Origin: Trebouxia sp. TZW2008
Taxonomy: Eukaryota; Chlorophyta; Trebouxiophyceae; Trebouxiales; Trebouxiaceae
NCBI GenBank assembly: GCA_002118135.1
Contig: BDIU01000415.1
Span: 1 to 58,319 of the forward strand
DNA length: 58,319 bases
Direction of reading: 5' to 3'
Part shown: in pieces, positions 20,135 through 32,100 of the stretch
Layout: the number at the start of each line of letters is the position of its first letter
Position numbering within the stretch: position 1 is the stretch's first letter
Program-made: the position numbers and the translations under genes
Notes under the pieces: generated by a model
What the model was told of the DNA's origin: nothing
The model's database searches: none
Seen by the model: only the letters and a program-made list of their open reading frames with translations

Positions 20135-21536
20135 TCAGGTGCTGACCTGAGTTTCTGCACAGTGAGTCACAGTGGACGCCTTCCCCTTGACCTTGAGGTC
20201 GCCAGTGCTCTTGTCTTCAGTGTCCACCAAGTCTGAGAGTGAAAATGTGGAATCTGTCTTCACAGAGCGCTTCTTGGTGGCAACACGAGTACGTCTTGTG
20301 GCCTTTTCAAACTGGTACAAGTATGCCACAACCTGCAGGTCACACAGTTTTGAGTTGACATTATCAGATTTGACTGAACATTATCAAATTTGACAAGTGT
20401 AGCATTCTCAATCGAAGCAGCAAGGATAGTGTTGCTGGACAGTATTGAAACATGCAGCATTACAGATCAAAGTCAACGACAGGCATGCTCCACAGTGTTG
20501 TAGCTTCAGACCCAGCAGATTGTAGCACCTTCAAAAGTCAAGACAAGGCCTTATGTACGGCATAAGAGATTGAAACAATGAGCATACAGCCTGGTGGATT
20601 GGCACAACTCACCCCAACGCAGCCCACATAAAGCCATACTACCATGAAGCAGCAAACCTCTCCAAGCGTGTTTGGGAGCAGCACAGAGTAAAGAAGGGCG
20701 GTCAGAGGTGAGGATGCTGTCAACAAAATCATGGATGTTGATTTGGTCCATACAAAATAACTTATGCCCTGCAGAACAGCAGTTTGTGTCAAATCTAAAA
20801 GACGCAACCCTGAGTCGTTCCAAAATGTAGAACACATGTGCTGGCAAAGAATGGCAAGCCTCATGACTGCCATTGGCAGGCACCACTGGCAAGTTCTGCA
20901 CTCAATGCAATTGAAGCCTGAAGAGGCGTGCAGCTGAGGTGCCTTTGCAAAGTAAGCAGGAATGTGTGCAGCAAGCAAGAGGCACTCTTTGGTCTTTGTA
21001 TACAGAGTTGCTTGTTAGTGACACTTGCATACTGCATGCCAACACAAAGCAGCTGCTAACCTTGACTACTGCCCAGAACAATTCTGAGTACATGATGCGT
21101 ACAATAGCAAGGAAGCAAAGCACTGTCTGCCACCAAGTAACCTGAGCCCAGTCATTGAGGTGATACAGTAGGGTGATGACCATAGCAGGAGCTGCCCTGC
21201 CCACTGCAAACAACAAAACCGGATGTCGCACATCGAGCCTTACAAGACTGATCACCTTGAGCTCTGCTGAACTTAGCAAAGCAGCAGCTATGCAGACGGT
21301 CAACGGTCACAATAGATGCAACAGGAGACCCGGAAGGTGTTGAAAGCGGCGCTGGGACCAGCGTTGAGGCACGCATAAGGCTGCAGCGATGAACAGTGCA
21401 TACCTCGACATAACATCCCTGCGTCTGTCGCTGCCTGAGTACTCAAAGTCTCAAATGTCATCCTTGGCTTGTCCAAAAGGACAAAGCATCCAACGAGGAG
21501 GAAGCAAATCAGCATGGTACGCATTGTCTTGAGCAT
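20135..21536 (-). CDS. small multi-pass membrane protein, possibly EamA/DMT-like
   Basis: Four exons, 21536-21404, 21203-21061, 20768-20613 and 20332-20135, in phase, 209 aa. Exon 1 has an N-terminal hydrophobic helix (MLICFLLVGCFVLL). Exons 2-4 add roughly four to five more, including TVLCFLAIVRIMYSELFWAV, TASSPLTALLYSVLLPNTLGE and MVVWLYVGCVGVVAYLY. The tail of about 55 residues is basic then acidic and soluble (KKRSVKTDS, then LVDTEDKSTGD). The pattern of a transmembrane segment ending in LGE followed by a hydrophobic helix recalls the EamA repeat of drug/metabolite transporters, but the protein is only about half the usual length and I do not recognise it securely. Confidence 0.6.
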
Positions 21537-22390
21537 GTTGCAGTCGATTTGCTTGTCACCGATGTGATGCTTTGCGCGTGCGTCTTCCGATTGAAAGCGC
21601 TCAAAGCAAGTTGACCGACAAATGCGGGCTTGTGCAGTACAAATTTCTAAATTGCATCAGGGCTTGCATATTTACTAAGGGTCGCCCAATTTGCAGTGAT
21701 CAGGGAGCTGAATGCCAAACTCAGACAGAGGCTTAAGATACAAGCTCACTCTGTCAAGCAAGTTTGTAATAATAATTGGCCTGAATGACTTGCAAGCAGC
21801 CTCAGTTGTACATGCATACCCACCAGTTTTGCAGAACCATGTTGTGTAAACATCGCGCCATGCACCAGTTTTGCAGAACCATGTTGTGTGAGCATGGCGC
21901 CATGCACTGCTGAGCAGGTGCCCTTACAGGCCAGATTCAAAGCTGCAGCTGTATATTTACATACTGACTGTTCAGTCACAGGTCTAGACACTCTGCAGGC
22001 TGAAGTGCCAGCTACCAGTCAGCAACCCAAGTATACTGCAGAGTGGCACATACAACCTGTTTGTCTGCAAAAGGGAGGTGTCTATATGGCTACCTAGATT
22101 TCATTCAAAACTGAGGGAAGGCAGTGTTGCAACAAGCTAAACAAGGTTTGCAACTCTATCTATTCCCTCTAGTGTCTGTCATTGAAAATCACGCATTGCT
22201 GGCTGTAAGTGTAGTGTTCAATTTGAGCAATGCAAAAGTAAAATAGCGCTGGCAGAAAATCTATGTGAAAGTGTAAGCAGTGCAAAACTTGTAGTAGTGT
22301 GGGAGTCCAAAAGCTGCAGCTCACATATACAAAAGCTGACTGAACTGAAATTGCGGCAGTAGCCAACTGAGACCAACTGCACTACAGTAT
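21537..22390. other. intergenic region with a 42-bp tandem duplication
   Basis: No gene recognised. Around 21822-21905, accagttttgcagaaccatg, then ttgtgt(a/g)a(a/g)cat, then cgccatgc occurs twice in tandem. The stretch includes the promoter side of the membrane-protein gene and the 3' UTR of the hexose symporter. Confidence 0.55.
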
Positions 22391-25300
22391 CTAGACCTTC
22401 TGGATTGGCAAGGCCTGGTTGTCACCCTTGCCCAAAACGTGTGCGTTGGCAGGAATCTCAGAGCCTGTGGTGACACCAGCAGCGTGCAAGTCACCCTTGT
22501 TGAAGGCAGCACGCTCCTCGCTGCTCATGATGACCTTGCTCCAGAACCAGTGGCGCCTCCACAGGATGCCCATCTCCTCAATGGGCACCCCCTTTGTCTC
22601 GGGAAGGAAGAACATGACGTAGCATGTCATCACAAACACCCAGAAGGCAAAGAAGATGTAGGTGCCGAACTCCATGCTGCAGCAACAAGGAAGCGAGGTT
22701 AGCAAAAAGCATTTGACAAGATCAGCAACAGTCAGCACATTCCATGAGCATGTTCATACACAGTACGATGACAACACCAGGTACGCGATGCAGGCTGCTT
22801 CACCAAAGAACAGAGTGCCAACTGCAGCATACGGCGAGATGACACACTGTACAAATGGCAGACCTTAGCAAGGCTGCACTCGCAAGTCAGCAAAACAAAA
22901 GGCCATGATTGCAGCAGGCATGCAAACGCCGCAAGCAATGCTACAACACTTTGACAAGCTGATGCATACAATGCCTTTGAACGCAGTAGACAAGAAGATG
23001 CTTTGTAGAGCAGTTTGTGGTTCAGTGACTTACTGGCAAAGCATGGTGAGGTAGGCCTGGCCGATGACGAAGGAGAACAGGAAGTTGACGCAGACGGTGA
23101 TGGCCTGGCCTGTGCCACGGGTCTCAATGTTGTGGAACTCTGAAGGCACCAGCCAGCCCAGAGGACCCCAGGACCAGGCGAAACCAGCAGTGAAGAGGCA
23201 CTCAAAGGCCAGGATGGTGGAGGCTGAGTGCTGGGGAATGTAGCCAGTGTTCTTGTTGAAGCTGCTGCCCATGACGGCTGCCACAACAACGAAGCAGATG
23301 AACATCTGTGCACCTCCCTCAGCAAATAGCACCTTGCGTCCCAACCTGCACATTCAGAGCAAAGCAAGTCAGCAAATGAGGCTATGAATAACAGCACACA
23401 TGTACAAATGATTTTGCACTGCAGCAAACAAAGCTTGAGCAACACTGTGCTATTCTACATATGCCAAGCATTGCAGCAGCTGAAGCAGCACATGCTGGTG
23501 CTAGTGCTCAGTAAATTTCAGCACGTGACAAACAAATAGCACGTCAGGCAACACTACACAATTGCGCAATGACAAGAGAGCACACTGCAGTGACAGCACA
23601 TTGCAGCCAAATGATGCGTTCAATTGCACAGCATACCTGTCCACCAAGATGATAGCAAGGATGGTGGATCCCACGTTGACAGCACCCACAATGGCTGTGT
23701 TCAGCAGAGCAGCGTTGGCGCCATCACCCAAGACTGAGAACAGCTGAGTGGCGTAGAACATGATGGTGTTGATGCCGGTGAACTGCTGGAAGAAGGGAAT
23801 CAGAACAGCACCAGTCTGCAGACAAACACAAGATTAGCATGCTTGACTTGTGAACAAGTGATGCACATGATCTGACAGACTTCATCAGAATATGCAACAC
23901 TGATGCAATGCAGCGCAACATAGAGTCATGCTTTGAAGTTGCTGTATTACCCTGAGACAGCAACAGACTTCACATGAGCTTCAAAGCAGTGAGCTATGCT
24001 GTGTAACAGACAAAGGGCCATACTATGGAACGCGCAATGCCCACACAATGCTGACTTCGGAGAGCATGCACTGCAGATGTAATGCTATGTCTCGCACACA
24101 ACGTGCCAGGACATCAATTCAAGATGCTTTCAAAAGCTGACAAGGACACACATTGCAATGCCAAGACTGAGGTTGAAGCTTACCAAGACTGGGCGGTACT
24201 TCTTCTGGAAGATGGCCATCTTGTTGACATTTTTGCCCATATCGACGGCCTCAACAATATCAGCAAACTCAGCATCAACATTGGGGGTACCCCTGACGCG
24301 CTCCAGGGTCCTTCTGGCCTGCTCAATCTTGCCACGGGCGACAAGACTGTTGGGGGTGTCAGGGATGATGATGGAACCCAAGAAGAGGATGAGGGCAGGC
24401 ACAATGGCCAGACCCACAGACAGACGCCAGCCGTGGGGGTGCATGTTCTGGGTGCCGTAGTTGATCCACTGGGCAACCCAGATACCAATGGTGGTGGCCA
24501 TCTGGAACATGATGTTGAGTGTGCCACGGGCGTGAGCAGGGGCAATCTCAGACAGGTACAAAGGCACAGCCTGCAAGGCAATAAGCATGAGTCAGCTGAC
24601 AGCAGATGGTGCCTGCATGCAGCCAGCAATGAGTGAAAGCTCTGCCATGCACAGGTGTGCCAAATGCTGGCAGCATAAGTAACAGAATGCATATCTAAGA
24701 ACACAATCTGCAAAAACAGCGCTGGCATGCATATCTGGCAATGGCATATGCAGCAAAACGAATAGTATGCATGCCTGGCAAGAGAATACGCAGCACTAGC
24801 ACTGACAGGTGTGCAGCAAAGGCAGGCTGATTGTGCACCATATGTGTGCGTTCAATGCAAGCACACAATGCGCTGATGTCCTACCTGGTTGGCGAAGCCG
24901 ACACCAGCACCAAGGCAGACACGGCCAATGATGAGCATGGCCAAGTCCTGGGCAAAGGCGCACAGGATGGCACCAACACAGAAGGCGGCGCCACCACAGA
25001 TCATGACCAACTTCCTGCCGCCAAATTTGGCTACTGGGTTGGTGAAGAAGGTGAAGAAGGCGCCTGCAAAATATCCAAACAGTCAATAGATGGCAGAGCC
25101 AAATTGCAAAGCAAACTGTGACAAAGTGCGTGCTGCAAATGCTGTTGTAACAAGCACAGGGATGCAAGCCTGACAATACAAGAATGTAAGCAGGCAAAGA
25201 AGTGTGCAAGGTGGCAGGCAAAATCAAATAGCCCTCAGGAGTGAGCAGTGCAACGATGCCCACCTGCCAAAAACAGGACGGAAGTGAAAGCTGACAGCTT

Positions 25301-25546
25301 CTGGCTGTCATAAGAGCAGTATGGGTTGACGCCGGAGGAAGCCGCCTTCTGTGCGGCGACCTCTGGGAAAAACAGATTCAGGAATTCGGGGAAGGACTCC
25401 ACGCCACCAGTGACACCCAGGTCATATCCGAACAGCAGACCACCACTTGCGGCGATCAAAGACACCAAGACCACATACCATGTGACCTTGCCGTTGTACT
25501 CAGCGGCACGGCCACCAATGTTGGTGACGACCATACCACCTGCCAT
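22391..25546 (-). CDS. HUP-type hexose/H+ symporter (MFS sugar porter)
   Basis: Proton-coupled monosaccharide uptake protein of the plasma membrane, 541 aa (Chlorella HUP1 is about 534). Exons 25546-25264, 25063-24885, 24570-24184, 23815-23637, 23345-23034 and 22676-22391, all in phase. The start MAGGMVV resembles the HUP start. Landmarks in order: [15 protein letters not shown] (TM1), [20 protein letters not shown] (TM4-5), the central loop with [34 protein letters not shown] (TM7), [20 protein letters not shown] segment reading [34 protein letters not shown], and [15 protein letters not shown] after TM12. Two family signatures are altered: PESP-type reads PDTPNSLV, and PSEI-x-x-LE-x-R reads [10 protein letters not shown]. 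Unlike its neighbours its introns hold no exon copies that I could find. Confidence 0.95.
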
Positions 25547-26740
25547 CGCGACTTTGGCGACGCTACCTGCCTGCAGTAGATAGAGAAGCGTGAGTACTAG
25601 GCCGACTGGCAATAACATTGCAAGGTTCCCGTGTGCAGTCAGACAGCGCGACTTGACACCTCTGCAGACAGATTGCTGCTCGGCAGATGCAGCTGCGGAG
25701 ACTGCAGAGCGACCTTCAGTCAAGCATCGTGCCAGCAACAAGCACAGCTATTGCCAAGAAAAGGCATCGGCAGCAGAGAAGAGAGCAAGCAGCTAGAAGT
25801 TACCTGACAAAGGCGAAAGGTGATCCGAGGCGACTAGTAGGCACAGCCCAGGAGACAGAACACCCGCTGCAACAAAGAGCAGCCGAAACACCTCGCTTGC
25901 AAGCGAGTGGACGAGGAGACGGTGCTGCTTCTGCTGTGCTGTCGGTGCAAACTGTGCGTCGGGCAGCAAACAGCGCGCCTTAAGAACGCTCCAATCTCCA
26001 GTCAGCCTGCTTATCATACCGTCTGTCATGTTAGTAGGGGCGACTAAGCCCACGTGTGCAACGTGGCACAATTGCAGCTAATCGCGGCCTAAAGGCTAGT
26101 ACTTTATTGGATGCAAGCCGCGATCTGATTATGATTGAGCGGCCCACGTGCTGGATCATGCTTGATGTCACAGGAGTCGCTGGTACGTAAAGGATAGATT
26201 TGATTGACTACAAAGTGCCAAACAGTCGTACTCACTTTAGCTTGCATGCCAGCATGCATTTCACGCAGACGCGCAGCAGGGTGTCGAACCTGCCTGGCAT
26301 TATGCAGCACGGCTCCAGGAAGACCTTGGCATCCTCCAAGAGTTGATGATGCCTGCAAGCACATCAGCAGCATTTGGTTTGCTGCAGCTCTATGCAATTT
26401 AGGCAAGCCTGCAGGGAACTTGACATGCCTTTGGACCAATGGCATGCTGATGCTCAGGATTTGCCCATCCGAGTTTGCAGTTGTCATTGCAGTGACGACT
26501 GTCAACACAGCAGTGTACATGCTTGATGCAGAACATGCTTTCCCATGCATGTCATATGACTTGCATTTGCACTGCCGCATGCTGCCTTGCACAAATCATC
26601 AGCAAGCATGTGTCAAGTTCAGCACAACTGTCAAGCACCAAAGCTTGCCTGCTCAAGTCTTCGGCAAGCGTCAGGCCATGGTGGTGCTGCTCTGCGCTCA
26701 CCAGCCTGTTCAGCCACCAAAGCACCAGCCATGTCCCAGG
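25547..26740. other. intergenic region between hexose symporter and TERT
   Basis: Contains the promoter and 5' UTR of the symporter and the 3' UTR of TERT, both on the minus strand. Open frames here lack motifs and usable starts. No RNA gene recognised. Confidence 0.45.
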
Positions 26741-29140
26741 TCAAAACTGGATGTCTTGAAAGCACAATGATTTGCTGGGTGCCACAACGTTGGCGAGCTG
26801 AGCTTTCAAGTGCTTGTACCGTGGCAGCTGCATGTCTTCTTGCAGCTTTGCCATAGTGACCTTGTAGGCTGACTGCTTGCGTGTGAGCACAGCATGAAAG
26901 GCATGTAGGCCCAGCCACTGAATATGGCAGCGGGAGATGCTGTTCTGACAGGGCACTTGAAGCCTGCACACAACTTTTGTTGACATACTGCAATCAAGTT
27001 TGAGAAAGGTTACAGCCACTTTGCAGCTGAACATCTCAGCTGTAGTTTGCATGAGTGGCAATTTGCAATTGACAGGTAGCAGGGACGCCAAGGATCAGGG
27101 ATGCTGACTTGAGCTGCATTGTAGCTCAGAAGCTTCTGAGACTGATGCCAACAGTATGACAGATCAGTTGGAGTTGCTGGGGCTGTCGTTGATGACCGCT
27201 CCTGCCTTCAACAGGTCATGCAAATGCATGCACACCACCATGGGGTGCCAGCTGACTGTTTCATCTGCGCACACAAGCTGTGCTAATGAGAGCAAAACAA
27301 AAATCTGCAGTCTCTGCCATCGCGCATCAGCTCACAACATGGCTGACGCGCACGCGCACCTTCGGCAGGCGCCTTGCCTTCTGATTTTGACCTTGAGCTT
27401 GATTGTGGTCTTAGGGGATTTCAGGCAGTGTCAGGCCTTTACCTTTGCAACTCAAATCAAGCAGTGTGTCATGTGGGCAGGCTGAACACATACCTTTTGC
27501 AGGCGCCTTGCACTCTAGTTTTGACCAGGTTGCACAGGTAGTTAATGCCACGCTGAATGACCAGCCAAGCCAAGTTTGAGTCTGCCTGTGATGCCAGGGG
27601 TAAAGCCCTTACATAGCAGTGGAACTTCATGGCTGCCAACAGAAACGCCTACACCAGCAGTACATATGTCTGCACATTGAGCGACAACATCGCAGTGGAT
27701 CTGTATCTGCAGTCTAGTCTGAGAGCAGTAGAGCAGTCTTAAGGGCTGTGCCTTAGCATTGGCAGCCATAGCAATTCTACGGCTGCCAACAGAAATGCCT
27801 ACACCAGCAGTGGACACATCTACACAGGGGGCAATGTCTGTGCAGCATACAAAGAAGAGGTGAATGCATGCTGTGGCCTTGGGAGTGGGGGTTTGTGCAG
27901 TAGTGGCGATACAGGACATACAGTTGATTCTGCAACTTTAAGATCAAATGTGCTTTACTTCAAGTCACAGCCAATACAGCTGCAAGCCTATAATTATAGT
28001 AACTCTGTCAACTTTGCGTTAGAAGGGCCCAAAGGCAGACCTGGTAGATATTGAGGCGCACAGTTGTAGAGGAGCTAATGCTGACATCCAGAATCAGCGG
28101 ATGGCACTTAGGCTGCAAGTAGTGAAACAGCTTCTGGCACAGGTGCTGCCCTGGTTTCTGCACAAACAGACAGGTCATCAGAAGTCTACTCATGCTGCTG
28201 CATTGTCACAGAGTGAGCAACACTGCAAACGATGAGACAAGTTCTGGCACAGCTGTTGCCCTGGCTTTTGCAGAAGTTGGCAACCAGCCAGAAAATTCCG
28301 CAGTTTCCAGTAGAGAAACCACACCAAAATCTTCAGGCTTATTTTCTCAATCAGCTTCTCAGTTCCATACACGCTTCTGCATTGTGAGTGGCATTCACAG
28401 AGGAAGGCATCAACGATTTCCCAGCTGATGTTAAAGAGCATGCTCTCACATGTGCTTACGGTTTTGACAAGAGCTTGCATGCGAGACACTACAGATACGA
28501 AAGTGCTGATTGGCAGGGCACTTTGGCAAAGCAAAACAGTGTCGCAGCAGCATGGGGCAAGAGGGGTTGTGACTGTCCTGGCAGCATCCACGGCAGCAGA
28601 CTGTGTACACTTCTGGTATATGAGCAGGCTTGCTAGTGCATCACCATGCAATGGACATTGGCAAGCATCGGAAGGGCAGCACCTTGGACAGGGGGACTGT
28701 GAGTGTAGTGGCAAGATGCAGCCCAGCGTAGCGGGTGTAGTCTGCCTGCAACTCCAGGTTGCTGGTGTTGATCAGCAGGCCACACCACTTGATGAACACT
28801 GAGCCGTCTCCTGCTGTGTATGTGCCCTTCTGCAGTTTGAACGTTGTCCTGATCAGCAACTGATGCACTTTGACATGCTTTGCAGCAAATTTGCTTTGGG
28901 TAGATGATGGGATGGGTAGGTGTTTGTGCTGCTGGGAAGACAAACAGGCAGACAAATGGGCAACTGGGAAATCAAGCAGGCGTGCAGCCAGGTAGACAGA
29001 CAGGCATGTAGGCAGGCACGCACACACAGACAGGCAGGCAGGCAGGCAGGCGGGCAGGCGGGCAGGCACGCAGGCAGGCAGGCAGACAGACAGGCAGACA
29101 GGCAGACAGGCAGACAGGCAGACAGGCAGACAGACAGACA

Positions 29141-29197
<57 letters not shown>

Positions 29198-32100
29198 ACA
29201 GACAGACAGACAGACAGGCAGGCAGGCAGACAGAGGCCCTCTGAGACAGACCTACGCCAAGGCAAGCAGGCAGGATGGTACATCAGGGATCACTAGCAGA
29301 AACTATGCACGCGTATGCAGTCAGGTGCGAACCTGCAGTTGGGTGCCATTGCTGGTGGTCATGTCAAAGCTCAGGCGGGTCTTGGAAGGGTTCACATTCA
29401 CACCATAGTCCGCAAAGCCTGCAGGTCATCTCAACCAGCTTGACAGGTTTTTCTGCTGGTTTCCACAAGAGATTGAGCATGCAAAGTTTTGCTGCAGCAA
29501 AGACTTGGTGCACCAACACTGTGAGCTAGCTCATGGCAAGCACAAACCAGCAGCTTGCGTCTGAGTAGCTTGTTGACAAGGGGAGATGTTGCTTTTGGCA
29601 GGATCGTGCGATGTTGAACATTGAGTGCAGCAGAGAGTTGATGTTGCAGTAACTTGACAGTTGCTAGTAAGCATCAAGCAGCAACTTGCTTTTCAAAGAC
29701 CCATTGATAGGCATCTCTGCAGCAGTGCGCAAGGTCCTGAGGATGATTGCAGCAGATTGGAGGTCTTACGACAAGTCAAGCTGGTGACTTGCCTTTCAGC
29801 AGCTTGTTGACAAGGGCTTCTGCTGCAACACGTGACGGTGTGATGAATAGGAAGTCGTCTATGAGGCGCATCAGCAAGGACTGCAGCCTGGGTGCCCGCT
29901 TTGTGGAACTCTCCTTCTGCTGCTGAATCTCTGACGGCAAACTGCCACTTGGCTCTGCGGTGGGGGTCCTTGAGGGGGGTAATGGGGGTACCCCCTCAGC
30001 TTGATGCTTGCCTCCACAGTGCACATAGCCCTTCTGCATAGCTGCTGGTTGTTTGCTTTGTTCTTGATGCTGGCGACATGCCTTTACTTTCTGACTGCCA
30101 ACACACCCTGGATTGATGGGCTGCTTCTCAGACTTTGGCAAGGGTTGCATCTGGCTACCAATAGACCCTGGACTGATGCGCTGCTTCTTTGGCTTTGGCA
30201 AGGGGTGCTCTTGGCTGGCACAGTGAGTGCTGAGCTTGAGATCTTTGGTGCCTTCAGTCTTCTTCAGCATGATACTGGGGGCCATGGTACTTGTGGGTGG
30301 GTTATGCTGCAGTGCGTTTGCATGGGTGGCAATGCTGGCAATTGGGGCCCAGGCTCCAGGCTGAAGTTGGTATTCACCTTGCTGAGAACTGCCAGCTGCC
30401 ACACTCACTTCTTCTGCCTCATCATCTTCTCCCCATTCTTCTTCTTTCTCTTCTGCTTCATCTTCTTCTTTAGCAGCTTGAGTGAGCCGAGCTGACAGTG
30501 CTATCCTCTGTGATGTTTGCGTCAGCCACTTTGCCTCTTCTTCACCTTGGTCCATACCCTGCGTCTGCAGCCCTCCTGCTTCCTCTTCTTCAGCTTGTGC
30601 CCCTGCTTCCTCTTCTGCTTCACTTGGATCCATGCCATGCGTCTGTAGCCCTTTTTGTTCCTCTTCTGCTTCTTCTTCTTCATCTTCTGTTGTGAGGAGT
30701 CTTCTTGACTGAACTGGGAATGAGCAAATACGGGACTGAGACTGGAATTGACTGAACCTAGGGTTGCTCAGGGTCAGAGCACTGCCCATGTTTGCAGCAT
30801 CAGCCAGGTCTGTGAGATGTGCAGCTGAAGAAGAGTTACGGTCAATGTGGGACTTGGGTTGGGGGCAGGTGTGGGGGCGAGTGTGGAGGTGGGGATGGAC
30901 CCGGCAGGAGGGGTGCCATGAAGCTTGCGGAAGCAGGCCTAGCAGGTGACTGGACTCCAAATCTGCCAGGAAGATGCTGCATAGCAGTGATGACAAGCAA
31001 GAGCCCTGCAGCAAGGAAGCACCGGGCTTATAGCATGTCACCAGACTGGCTTTACTAAGGCTCAAGGGGGTTTTCTGGGGGGGTCAACAGTGGGGCTGCG
31101 TACGACGGTAGGGGCACGCGAAGCATGCAAGGTGACCGGACTCTAAGTTTGCCAGGAAGGTGCTGCATAGCAGTCTCGACAAGCAGGAGCCCTGCAGCAA
31201 GTAAGAAGCGATGTTGCTGACGTGAAAATACTGGAAGCTTAGCTTTGATAGTGCCTTTGAGGCAAGGCTGAGATGCACAGCATAGACAGAGACATAAACT
31301 GCCCAGTGAATAGCAACTGGTCTGATAGTGCCTTCAAGCCACATGGACTCGCAAGTGATGCAGGCAGGGGCAAGATGAACACCTGTGAAATGCCACTGTT
31401 GGTGCCGTTCAGACGCCACCTGCTGAGATGCATAAAGCATGAGAGATGGATAATGACCTGTGGGATGCCATTGCTTTGGTAGTGCCACTGCCTGCCAATG
31501 CGCACTATGTTGCGGCGCAGGTGCTCCCGCAACAGCTTCACCACTGTTGTGCGGTCCACCTTGCTATACACAGCCTGCAGCCAAGTCATCTTTTACAGCT
31601 ACTCAAAACAGCTGCTCAAAATAGCTCATGTCCAGCTGTCCCAAATGCTTAGTGCCAATCACTAAGTAATCTGCAACCCTATGAGCTGAAAAGTCTCCCA
31701 AAGTTCTGTTCACAGGCAGAGCTCAGCAAAGCGCAACCACAGATTGAGACCAACCTGATGAATGTTGTATCTGCTTATAGGCAGGCTTTGCAGTCACTGA
31801 GCAGCAGAGTGTGGAGTGAACTTCACCTGGTCAGAGAAGACTCTTTGGCTGCAGGCCTTTGCAGCAGTTTGCATAAAGTCTGGGAAGCCGGCAAAGCCTG
31901 AGCTGCCATCAATGGCAGCGCTCTTATGACGTGTCCTCACACCTCCTAGGTAAGGAGCCATCTGCACAAAGACATCATTTGAGTGAGGGCATGGCCAGCT
32001 GTTGCTGGCAGATTGTAGTTGTGTAGGAGTTGGCGGTTCATGCAGACATGCCATTCTGTTCAGCTCAATGAGCTGTCAGTGTGTTTTTGAGAATGCCACT

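Noticed and set aside
22740..22880. A hydrophobic minus-strand segment ([20 protein letters not shown]) in the last intron of the hexose symporter
   Set aside because: HUP-type proteins pass straight from the SMLC/TMLC segment to ME(Y/F)G, and exon 5 joins exon 6 in phase without it.
26204..26770. A plus-strand frame of about 188 codons overlapping the TERT 3' end
   Set aside because: It has no ATG at its start, no domain motif, and overlaps the TERT final exon on the opposite strand, whose family match is clear.
28920..29408. Long open frames on both strands across the CAGG/CAGA array
   Set aside because: A four-base period without stops gives open frames in every phase; the proteins are monotonous repeats and the array sits inside a TERT intron.
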